Assembly: GCA_002320555.1 (NCBI GenBank)
Contig: DCJV01000001.1
Location: forward strand, 1 to 12,638
Direction of reading: 5' to 3'
Length of the DNA: 12,638 nt
Source: Ruminococcaceae bacterium UBA1691
Lineage (GTDB): Bacteria > Bacillota > Clostridia > Oscillospirales > Acutalibacteraceae
Shown here: positions 1 to 6,345 of the stretch, one piece after another
How the letters are laid out: the number at the start of each line of letters is the position of its first letter
How positions within the stretch are numbered: position 1 is the first letter of the stretch
Made by a program: the position numbers and the translations under genes
The notes under the pieces: generated by a model
What the model was told of the DNA's origin: nothing
The model's input: the letters and a program-made list of their open reading frames with translations, nothing else
Databases searched by the model: none

Positions 1-1447
1 GCAGCTTCTGGGTAGCCATGCTTTCATACAGGTCATTAAAGCCCATTTTGCCGCCGAGGGAAATCAACAGCTTAGCGTCCGTCGCCTGCTTCTGGTTGAA
101 GCCACCCGTCAGCGCGCCTTGATAGCAAAGGTTGATTTGATTGATCCCCTTTGCCTTCATTTGAACCAGCAGATCCTCCGCCTGTTCAAAGGAGGTAAGC
201 TTTTTGGAGGTGCTTAAGCGGCCGTCCTTGTTCGGCAGGCTGCCGACAAGATTCAGGGTCAGCGACAGATTATCCGCCTCCTCCAGCGTCCGTGTGGAGA
301 GCACAGCATCCCGGATAAGCTGCTCGCGCACGGCAAGCGCCATGCCGGAATACGAGGCATTTTCCCCGGACAGGAAGCGGTAGCACAGCTTGAGGCTTCC
401 GTCATATCCGGATGTGCTGACATACTGCGTGATCCCATCCTCGGTTTTCTCCTGCGCCGAAGGGGTAATGGTGAACTGCGCGCCGACATGGTGATAACCG
501 GTCTCGCCTTCCGCGCGGTCAGCGAGGATCGTTGCCAACGCGTCGCCCTGCTCGATGAGCACTGCAAAAGCGCTGGAGCCCTGCTTTACGCCAAACGCTG
601 GTACCAGAGCGGAATAAACGTTTTCCTCAGGGGGAAGTGCTGCGTCCTGCCCGTAAACCGCGAAGCGCAGCGTATCGTTTGCCTTAGCCTTCTGTGCCGT
701 CCGTATCAGCGCGCCGCTCCCGTCCGGGACGAGAATGAAGTCATCCGCTGCTCCCTGTGTAGAGGCACCGAAATACTCGAGGAAGCCCAATTTCAGCACC
801 TTGGCCTCTCCCGTTGTCTCCGCGAGGGATTTACAGTCGATCTGCGCGAAAAAACTGCCGTCCTCCAGCGTATAGGTCACAGAAACGTCGAAAACGATAT
901 CCTGCGCCGTGCGGCTTTTAAAGTCCTTTTTTGCCGTCTGAGCGTCGGCGGCTATCACATACGTCACTTTTAGGCCCGTATCCGTCAATTCATAGGAAGC
1001 AGTCCCGTAGGCCACGCTGTTATCCTGACTGTTGAGATAATAACGCTTCCCTCCCTGCAGCACCTCCAGGGAAACCACCCCGGCGCGGTTTTCCTCCTTG
1101 CCGTTATCCTGCTGCGGCAGCGCATACCACATTTTGTTCTGGGAGGTTTCCTTGACGGCAACCGCATAGGTCTTCTCGTCGATATACAATTCGATCAGTC
1201 CGGACTGTGCGACCCGCTTGAGCGATGTGGAGGACACATGCATTTCCCGCGCGGACTGATTCGGATAAACTGACTGTACGTCCTTCTCCTGATAAACGGC
1301 GCGGGAGACGGTCTCCCCTGTCTTTTCTCCGCATGCGGCAAGGGAAAGTAACAAAACGCCTGCCAGCCCCGCGCAGACGGCCCGCCTGAGCCAGGAGCTC
1401 CCTTTCCGCTTTTCTCCGGACGAATGCTTCAAATCAAAAAGCTTCAT
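1..1447 (-). CDS. DUF5696-like surface lipoprotein, partial (3' end outside the window)
   Basis: The first 482 codons are open and continue past position 1. A basic N-terminus (residues 1-22) is followed by a hydrophobic stretch (23-36) and the lipobox L-A-A-C with Cys39. This predicts a lipid-anchored protein on the outer face of the membrane. Residues 60-210 look like beta-rich repeats. The segment FILVPDGSGALI (237-248), the YGQD that follows (265-268), and a later KAKGINQINLCYQGALTGG stretch (431-449) resemble DUF5696 proteins of Firmicutes, which often sit near carbohydrate ABC transporters; that assignment is from memory. The biochemical role is unknown, and a carbohydrate-related surface function is only a guess. 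ATG 1447 is preferred over in-frame ATG 1462 because GGAG lies 9 nt upstream of it. The gene has its own promoter at 1504-1531. Confidence 0.8.
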   Translation of the reverse strand, partial: MKLFDLKHSSGEKRKGSSWLRRAVCAGLAGVLLLSLAACGEKTGETVSRAVYQEKDVQSVYPNQSAREMHVSSTSLKRVAQSGLIELYIDEKTYAVAVKETSQNKMWYALPQQDNGKEENRAGVVSLEVLQGGKRYYLNSQDNSVAYGTASYELTDTGLKVTYVIAADAQTAKKDFKSRTAQDIVFDVSVTYTLEDGSFFAQIDCKSLAETTGEAKVLKLGFLEYFGASTQGAADDFILVPDGSGALIRTAQKAKANDTLRFAVYGQDAALPPEENVYSALVPAFGVKQGSSAFAVLIEQGDALATILADRAEGETGYHHVGAQFTITPSAQEKTEDGITQYVSTSGYDGSLKLCYRFLSGENASYSGMALAVREQLIRDAVLSTRTLEEADNLSLTLNLVGSLPNKDGRLSTSKKLTSFEQAEDLLVQMKAKGINQINLCYQGALTGGFNQKQATDAKLLISLGGKMGFNDLYESMATQKL

Positions 1448-1503
1448 AGCCCTATTCTCCATTCTGGACAGCGAAAACGCCCACAAGATAAAATCCTGCC
1501 CCT

Positions 1504-1531
1504 ATCTTACCATATCCCAATGCAAAGTCAA
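1504..1531 (-). promoter_or_regulatory. sigma-A-type promoter for the lipoprotein gene
   Basis: On the minus strand a -35 box TTGACT (1531-1526, five of six matches to TTGACA) is followed after 16 nt by the -10 box TAAGAT (1509-1504, four of six matches). Transcription would start near 1497, giving a leader of about 50 nt before ATG 1447. It lies just after the ppa stop, so the lipoprotein can be expressed independently of the upstream unit. I see no convincing terminator between ppa and this promoter, so read-through is also possible. Confidence 0.6.
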
Positions 1532-1546
1532 CCGCATGGCGGCATT

Positions 1547-2092
1547 TCAGGCCTCCTGCGGCGGCTCCGGAAATTCCTTTGCATAGCGGCTTAGGCAGTC
1601 AGAAATAATTTGCTGCGCCGTCTGCGCGCCCTTCACGCTCTCCAGCGCCGTCGCCTTGCCCTCCAGCGTTTTATAAACGGAGAAGAAGTGTGTCATCTCT
1701 GTGGACACATGCTCCGGCAGCGCGCCGATATCCCGATAGCCGTTATACGTGGGGTCGTCGAATGGGATCGCAATGATCTTCTCGTCCTTATAGCCCTCGT
1801 CCTCCATGATGATCACGCCGATCGGATAGCAGGTGACAAGCGTCATGGGCACAACCTGCTCCGAGCAGAGCACCAGCACATCCAGCGGGTCGTGATCGGC
1901 GGCATAGGTCCTCGGGATAAAGCCATAGTTTGCCGGATAGTGCGTGGAGGTATAAAGGATGCGGTCCATGCGCAGCAGCCCCGTCTCCTTATCCATCTCA
2001 TATTTGACCTTACTGCCCTTTGGAATCTCAATGACCGCCGTAAACCGTTCCGGGCGGATGCGCTGTGCCGAAATATCATGCCAAATATTCAA
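1547..2092 (-). CDS. ppa: inorganic pyrophosphatase, family I (soluble)
   Basis: This 181-residue protein is a family I inorganic pyrophosphatase. It hydrolyses the cytosolic pyrophosphate released by biosynthetic reactions such as aminoacylation and nucleotide polymerisation, using Mg2+. The diagnostic segments are all present: EIPKGSKVKYEMDKETG near residues 22-38, YPANYGFIPRT, the metal-binding signature DHDPLDVLVL, and EDEGYKDEKIIAIP. The length is normal for a bacterial enzyme. The start is TTG at 2092-2090: a good GGGAGG (2105-2100) sits 7 nt upstream, and an in-frame stop, the TGA of the preceding gene, rules out any upstream ATG. The gap to the upstream acetyltransferase is 21 bp, so it is probably the last gene of the unit that starts at promoter 3211-3239. 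Confidence 0.95.
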   Translation of the reverse strand: MNIWHDISAQRIRPERFTAVIEIPKGSKVKYEMDKETGLLRMDRILYTSTHYPANYGFIPRTYAADHDPLDVLVLCSEQVVPMTLVTCYPIGVIIMEDEGYKDEKIIAIPFDDPTYNGYRDIGALPEHVSTEMTHFFSVYKTLEGKATALESVKGAQTAQQIISDCLSRYAKEFPEPPQEA

Positions 2093-2113
2093 AACAATTC
2101 CTCCCTGTTTGAT

Positions 2114-2671
2114 TCAGGAAAGCCGCAGCCCCATGGCAAGGGCGCCCGCGGCGCTTCCGATTTTCTGAAAACCGTATTGATTATAAAAGGAGAGGCCCTT
2201 TTCATTTTCTGCCCCGACGATCAGCATCACGCCCTGTGACCGCCCGGAGAGATGCGCGGTCAGCGCGTCCACAAGCCGGTGGCCGATGCCCTGCCGCTGG
2301 AATCCATCGAGAATATCGATATGCATATGCGACGGATACCGTGCGGCATAACGGCCTGTAAACCAGATTTCACCCCGTGCGCCAATTGCGCGAAAAGCAC
2401 TCAGTGCGCGCATGCGCGGCAGATATTCGCGCAAGAAGCTTTGTTGATACGCCTTGAAATCCTTGCTGCACAGAATATATCCCACCGGCCTGTCCGCTTC
2501 GTCTGCAGCGATAAAGCAGCTCTCCGGCTCCTGCTCCAGATAATAATCGCAGTATTGCAAGAGAAGAAGCTCCCGCTGCCGCTGCGTTTTCACCGGCAGG
2601 CTGCTCGTGGCAATACAGATATCACGCACCGCCTGTTTGTCCTTCTCCTGATATGGCCGTATGATAACCAT
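2114..2671 (-). CDS. GNAT-family N-acetyltransferase
   Basis: This protein of about 185 residues belongs to the GNAT (GCN5-related) acyltransferases, which move an acetyl group from acetyl-CoA to an amine. The central part HMHIDILDGFQRQGIGHRLV contains the acetyl-CoA pyrophosphate-binding loop in the form Q-R-Q-G-I-G. The C-terminal NEKGLSFYNQYGFQKIG is the usual last strand-helix of the fold. The HIDIL-then-QRQGIG arrangement resembles the GNAT domain seen in O-GlcNAcase-type and related proteins, but the substrate cannot be read from sequence. ATG 2671 is preferred because GGAGG lies 6 nt upstream; the in-frame ATG at 2677 is almost on top of the SD. It lies 22 bp after the upstream acetyltransferase and 21 bp before ppa. 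Confidence 0.85.
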   Translation of the reverse strand: MVIIRPYQEKDKQAVRDICIATSSLPVKTQRQRELLLLQYCDYYLEQEPESCFIAADEADRPVGYILCSKDFKAYQQSFLREYLPRMRALSAFRAIGARGEIWFTGRYAARYPSHMHIDILDGFQRQGIGHRLVDALTAHLSGRSQGVMLIVGAENEKGLSFYNQYGFQKIGSAAGALAMGLRLS

Positions 2672-2693
2672 CGCCATCCTCCCTCCTGCACCG

Positions 2694-3143
2694 TCAACCG
2701 GAATTCTCTTCCCCCAGCCTCCGGATCATATCGATATGCGGGATGTGCACATCCATGTAGATGGGCTCTCCGCATACAGAAAAGCCGCATTTTTCATAAA
2801 AGCCTCGCGCCTGTACCTGCGCGCCGATACGCAGCTCCCGCGCGCCCAGCTTCTCCGCCTTTTTTAGGATTTCCTCCATCAGGCGGGCGCCGAGATGCTG
2901 CTTGCGGTATTCCTTCAGCACGGCGATCCGCCCCGGCTTGAGCACGCCGGGCGACAGGGTGACGAGACGCGCCGCCGCAACGGCCACTTCCCCGTCGAGA
3001 AGGACGAGATGCCACGCCGATTCATCCAGCTCGTCAAATTCCAACTCCTGCGGATATCCCTGCTCTGTCACAAATACCGCAAGGCGCACCTGCGCCGCCT
3101 GCGTGTATCCATTTCCGGGTGCGATCCATTTTACCTCGATCAA
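2694..3143 (-). CDS. GNAT-family N-acetyltransferase, YjcF/ElaA-like, TTG start
   Basis: This is a small acetyltransferase of about 149 residues. The N-terminal VRLAVFVTEQGYPQELEFDE, followed by DESAWHLVLLDG, is typical of the YjcF/ElaA branch of GNAT proteins (R-x-x-V-F-V-x-E-Q-x-x-P-E). Further on are GRIAVLKEYRKQHLGARLM, whose Q-H-L-G-A is the acetyl-CoA loop, and ARGFYEKCGFSVCGE, the usual C-terminal element. The reading frame is open further upstream to 3389, but that part contains a terminator and a promoter. After the predicted transcription start near 3204 the only in-frame start is TTG 3143-3141, with GGAAG 7 nt upstream. The substrate is unknown. It is the first gene of a three-gene unit with the next GNAT gene and ppa. 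Confidence 0.83.
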   Translation of the reverse strand: MIEVKWIAPGNGYTQAAQVRLAVFVTEQGYPQELEFDELDESAWHLVLLDGEVAVAAARLVTLSPGVLKPGRIAVLKEYRKQHLGARLMEEILKKAEKLGARELRIGAQVQARGFYEKCGFSVCGEPIYMDVHIPHIDMIRRLGEENSG

Positions 3144-3171
3144 AAGAACACTTCCAGTCGTCGTAAATCTG

Positions 3172-3196
3172 ACCGCTTCAGACGGTTCGGAGCGGT
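3172..3196 (-). repeat. short inverted repeat in the acetyltransferase leader
   Basis: ACCGCT (3172-3177) and AGCGGT (3191-3196) are exact complements around a 13 nt loop. They lie between the predicted transcription start near 3204 and the TTG start codon at 3143. The stem could fold in the 5' untranslated RNA, but no known regulatory RNA family is recognisable. Confidence 0.35.
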
Positions 3197-3210
3197 ATCT
3201 GTGTATTGTT

Positions 3211-3239
3211 AGTATAGCATACCGCCGGGCACGCTTCAA
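3211..3239 (-). promoter_or_regulatory. sigma-A-type promoter for the GNAT-GNAT-ppa unit
   Basis: On the minus strand the -35 box TTGAAG (3239-3234) is separated by exactly 17 nt from the -10 box TATACT (3216-3211, five of six matches). Transcription should start near 3204. It begins directly after the terminator of the upstream glycerate kinase gene, which marks a clear boundary between two transcription units. Confidence 0.75.
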
Positions 3240-3280
3240 GAAAAAACAATCCTGTGGACGGAAGAATCCGTGCACAGGAT
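3240..3280 (-). terminator. Rho-independent terminator after the glycerate kinase gene
   Basis: Read on the minus strand, an 8 bp stem ATCCTGTG/CACAGGAT (3280-3273 with 3256-3249) continues, after one C-C mismatch, into a 5 bp stem ACGGA/TCCGT with the loop TTCT. The tract TGTTTTTTC follows at once. This is a textbook intrinsic terminator, about 40 nt after the glycerate kinase stop codon. The -35 box of the next promoter starts directly after the T-tract. Confidence 0.9.
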
Positions 3281-3319
3281 GTTCGATACCATTCCGGATG
3301 ATCCCGTCCGGAGAACAGA

Positions 3320-4468
3320 TCAAATTGATGTATCCAGGAAAAAATCCTTGGCCGCGCGCGCCGCAATGTATTCCAAATCCTCGCGGCAATATTGCGCGAT
3401 CTCATGCGGCGGGCGTCCACGGTAATTTGCTTCATAAATCCGCATGAGCCCCAGCCTGCATGCGAGCGTCATCCGGTCACCCTGGACGCTCCCCGTGATG
3501 GCGATGACCGGCGTGTGCGGCGCGTGTTTGGCCACACCCCAAGGCACCTTGCCCTGCATGCTCTGCTCGTCGATACGCCCCTCTCCTGTTACCACAAGCG
3601 CGGAGCGCAGAGCGAGGGCATCGAAATGAATCTCCCGCAGCAGCGTTTCCACGCCGCCTGCAAGATGTGCCCCCAGCAGCGCATGGAGCCCGCCCGCGAG
3701 CCCGCCCGCTGCGCCCGCGCCGGGAAGGGAGCGAATATCGCTGCCCGTATAGCGCAGTACCGTTTCCGCAAAGGACCTGAGGAAACGGTCCAGCGTTTGC
3801 ACCTGTTCTGCATTCGCGCCTTTTTGCGGCGCAAAAACAAAAGCCGCCCCCTCCGCACCATACAGAGGGCTTTTGACATCGCAAAGGACCGTGATGTCCG
3901 TTTTTTGCAGCCGTGCGTCGAGCCCGTCCGGATGAATATGTGCAATCCTTCCCAGGCCGCATCCCATGGGCGGCACCTCCGCTCCATTTTGATCGGTAAA
4001 CCGGGCGCCGAGTGCCGTCAGGCAGCCGATTCCACCGTCGGTCGTCGCGCTACCGCCTGCGCCAATCAGAATTTTTCTGCACCCGGCATCCAGAGCCGCA
4101 CGGATCAGCTCTCCTGTTCCATAGGTGGAGGTATACAGCGGATTTTTATCCTTTCCTGCGAGCGGCAGCCCGGAGGCCGCGGCCATTTCGATCACCGCCG
4201 TGCCATCCTCCAGAATGCCGAAGGCGGCGTCACACATGGCGAAGAGCGGGCCATGCACACGCGCGGTTTTGCGCTCTCCTCCCAAGGCGGAGAGGAAAGC
4301 GTCCACCGTCCCTTCCCCGCCGTCCGCCATGGGAAGGCAGCACACGTCGAGCGCCGGCTTCACCTGTAAAAAAGCCTTGCGGATAATCCGGCAGACCTCT
4401 GTGGCAGACATCGTCCCCTTAAAGGAATCTGGAGCGATCAAAACGCGGCTTTTCGTTTGTTCCTGCAT
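3320..4468 (-). CDS. glxK: glycerate 2-kinase (GlxK/GarK family)
   Basis: This protein of about 382 residues is a glycerate kinase of the GlxK/GarK family. In members that have been studied it phosphorylates D-glycerate to 2-phosphoglycerate with ATP, feeding glycolysis. Family landmarks occur in order: APDSFKGTMSA at the N-terminus, MADGGEGT, GTGELIRAALDAG, GAGGSATTDGGIG, CDVKSPLYG, APQKGA, GAGAAGGLAGGL and VVTGEGRIDEQSMQGK. The length matches the family (about 380). ATG 4468 is preferred, with AAAGGA 12 nt upstream. The in-frame GTG at 4489 lies upstream of that SD and has none of its own. A 171 bp spacer separates it from the Toprim gene, with no U-tract terminator in it, so read-through from the upstream genes is possible. 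A strong terminator follows. Confidence 0.93.
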   Translation of the reverse strand: MQEQTKSRVLIAPDSFKGTMSATEVCRIIRKAFLQVKPALDVCCLPMADGGEGTVDAFLSALGGERKTARVHGPLFAMCDAAFGILEDGTAVIEMAAASGLPLAGKDKNPLYTSTYGTGELIRAALDAGCRKILIGAGGSATTDGGIGCLTALGARFTDQNGAEVPPMGCGLGRIAHIHPDGLDARLQKTDITVLCDVKSPLYGAEGAAFVFAPQKGANAEQVQTLDRFLRSFAETVLRYTGSDIRSLPGAGAAGGLAGGLHALLGAHLAGGVETLLREIHFDALALRSALVVTGEGRIDEQSMQGKVPWGVAKHAPHTPVIAITGSVQGDRMTLACRLGLMRIYEANYRGRPPHEIAQYCREDLEYIAARAAKDFFLDTSI

Positions 4469-4639
4469 GGAAATGGCCCATCCTTTCACATGTACGAGGA
4501 TATTTTACCCGGTCTTTTAAACCATCCTCATCTACCATTTGCTACCGTCAGCATAACATAACCTGCGCCGCCGTGCATTCTGTGTGCGGGGATAGTCGGC
4601 TGTTCGCCAAAACTGACACAGGAGGTATCAAATATGGTC

Positions 4640-5227
4640 TTATTGCAAACACGACCTGACGGCTTCCTTATATTCGTCATAGGTCATGAACAAATTCAAA
4701 ATCTCTACCAGCGCGTTGGAAGAAAGGTGCTCCGGCAGCTTGAGCTGCGCGAGCAGCTTCTTTTTGAGCGCCTTGCTGTTTGGGCGGCCGCTCAGGCCGT
4801 CCTCATAGAGGTCGTTTTTCGTGATCTTCCTCCCCGGCTCCGCTGCCTCCTCACAGGTAATGCCCGCGCGCTCCAGGCTCTCCATGAGTATTTTTGAGGG
4901 CATCCCCTCCACGCCGAGCTTTCCCTCTTGCGAGGGCGCGCTCTTACGCTTCTCCTTGCCGATCATATCCGGGATATAGGCATGAATCACTTTGTCCTGC
5001 GGCAGGCTGCCGCCAATATAGGAGCGGATCTGAAAGCCCGCAGAATCGCTGTCCGTAAGAATAACGATCCCTCTGGTCTGGGCCAGACGGCGAATGAGCG
5101 CCATCTTCTCCTTATTCTTAAAAATACCGAACCCATCGGTCTGAATAATCACTGTGTCGAGCAGGGAGGAGAGCTTGATTTTATCATACTTTCCTTCCAC
5201 GATCACAGCCTGTCTGATACGGATCAT
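4640..5227 (-). CDS. RNase M5-like Toprim protein (DUF4093 type)
   Basis: This protein of about 195 residues has an N-terminal Toprim fold and a C-terminal region like the DUF4093 part of RNase M5. Bacillus RNase M5 cuts precursor 5S rRNA. The Toprim residues are visible: the glutamate in AVIVEGKYDK and the D-x-D in VILTDSDSAG, both expected to bind Mg2+. KLGVEGM matches the GIGVEHA region of the Bacillus enzyme, and LYEDGLSGRPNSKALKKKL matches its C-terminal motif. The QTDGFGIFKNKEK segment suggests a clostridial M5-like subgroup, so the 5S substrate is plausible but not proven. ATG 5227 gives the usual family N-terminus (MIRIRQAVIVEG). In-frame ATG 5242 directly abuts the SD AAAGGA, so the start is uncertain. 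It follows holA by 38 bp. Confidence 0.85.
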   Translation of the reverse strand: MIRIRQAVIVEGKYDKIKLSSLLDTVIIQTDGFGIFKNKEKMALIRRLAQTRGIVILTDSDSAGFQIRSYIGGSLPQDKVIHAYIPDMIGKEKRKSAPSQEGKLGVEGMPSKILMESLERAGITCEEAAEPGRKITKNDLYEDGLSGRPNSKALKKKLLAQLKLPEHLSSNALVEILNLFMTYDEYKEAVRSCLQ

Positions 5228-5265
5228 GATTTCAATAACCATCCTTTATGGAAAGTTGGAACCCA

Positions 5266-6303
5266 TCAATTGGTAATGCACTGCAGCCGTAGCATCGCCT
5301 CCTCAAGCACAAGCCGTTTATCCGCCCGGGTGCTCTTGAGCGATTCGTCCGCCTCGCCCAGCACATCGAGGCATTCGCGCAGCTGCTCCAGGGTTAGGCG
5401 GGAGGCGTCCTGCGCCGCATAGCGCAGCCGGAATTCCCGGCCCTTATAATTGAACGCCTGCGCCACAGCCTCCGTGCGCTCCCCGGAGGCGAGCGCCGCC
5501 TTTGCGCGGTACATATCGACATAGGAGGAAATCAGCGCGCCGGCAATCATGACCGGTTCCGTCTTTTGCGCAAAAAGCGTATCAAGCATCTGATAAGCGC
5601 CCGCATAGTTGCCGCGCAGGAGGGACTTTATCATATCGAACGCCGTGGCCTCCACGCTTTTGATGCAGACCGCATCGACATCCTCTCGCGTGATCTCCCG
5701 GCCTGCCGCATAGGCGCAGAGCTTATCAAGCTCATTGAGCAAAATGTTCAGGTCGCTGCCGGAAAAGGAGACAAGATAGGCCGCCGTATCCGGCGAAAGA
5801 ATCCCGCCACGCTTTTTCGCGCTCGCGCAGAGCTGGCGCGTAAGATCTGCAGCGGTATGGCGGCTGAGATTCACGGCGGAGCCGCTCTTTGCAAAGAGCT
5901 TGATGAGCCCCTGCCAGTCGCGGTTCTGCTTCGGAAAAATTTCGATCGTATCCATCCAGAATACCACGGAGCAGGTCTCCGGCGGATCGGCCAGAAAGGC
6001 TTCGAGCTTTTCCCTCTGCGCGCCTTTGAGCGCCTTCAGGTCAAAATCGCGCACCAGCACGCATGTGCGCTCTGCCATCATAGGAAGCTGCTCCGCCGCA
6101 TCAGCAATTTCGTCGAACGTGGTCTCCTTCCCTTCCAGCTTATGCAGATTGAAGGCTTCAAACCCCTTTGGGACGGATTTTTCCGCGATCAGCCCCGCAT
6201 AATACTGCTTTAAATACGATTCTTCCCCATACAGCAAATAGACGGGAGAAAACATCCCATTGGCAATCTGCTTTTTGAGCTCTTTTTCCGTGATTTCCGC
6301 CAT
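5266..6303 (-). CDS. holA: DNA polymerase III delta subunit
   Basis: This 345-residue protein is the delta subunit of the DNA polymerase III clamp loader, which opens the beta sliding clamp and loads it on primed DNA. The N-terminal FSPVYLLYGEESYLKQYY is the usual HolA opening. The central SFSGSDLNILLNELDKLCAYA and ITREDVDAVCIKSVEATAFDMIKSLL segments are characteristic of bacterial delta, and the C-terminal helical domain (residues 230-345) is involved in pentamer assembly. ATG 6303 is chosen because a very strong SD, AGAAAGGAGG (6324-6315), lies 11 nt upstream. The frame is open to 6345, but that start lies upstream of the SD. The length is normal. The comEC-holA order is common in Firmicutes and supports the call; the gap to comEC is 42 bp. 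Confidence 0.93.
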   Translation of the reverse strand: MAEITEKELKKQIANGMFSPVYLLYGEESYLKQYYAGLIAEKSVPKGFEAFNLHKLEGKETTFDEIADAAEQLPMMAERTCVLVRDFDLKALKGAQREKLEAFLADPPETCSVVFWMDTIEIFPKQNRDWQGLIKLFAKSGSAVNLSRHTAADLTRQLCASAKKRGGILSPDTAAYLVSFSGSDLNILLNELDKLCAYAAGREITREDVDAVCIKSVEATAFDMIKSLLRGNYAGAYQMLDTLFAQKTEPVMIAGALISSYVDMYRAKAALASGERTEAVAQAFNYKGREFRLRYAAQDASRLTLEQLRECLDVLGEADESLKSTRADKRLVLEEAMLRLQCITN

Positions 6304-6345
6304 CGTCCAATCTTCCTCCTTTCTTTGCGGCAGTGATCCATTCAT

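Noticed and set aside
1541..1546. Possible ppa terminator just after the stop codon (small CCGC-CAT-GCGG hairpin at 1532-1542)
   Set aside because: Only four pairs in the stem and no T-tract follows, so it was not called.
3144..3389. N-terminal extension of the YjcF/ElaA-like acetyltransferase up to an ATG-type start at 3389
   Set aside because: This part contains the strong terminator 3240-3280 and the promoter 3211-3239 and overlaps the glycerate kinase gene. It has no GNAT similarity.
3392..4369. Long plus-strand ORF of 325 codons
   Set aside because: It is the mirror of the glycerate kinase gene, whose family motifs are continuous on the minus strand. Its translation is rich in Arg, His and Cys without a domain.
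4634..4897. Plus-strand ORF of 87 codons preceded by a good-looking AGGAGG 8 nt before ATG
   Set aside because: It is antisense to the 3' end of the Toprim gene, shows no recognisable domain and has no plausible plus-strand promoter. The SD-like match is likely chance.
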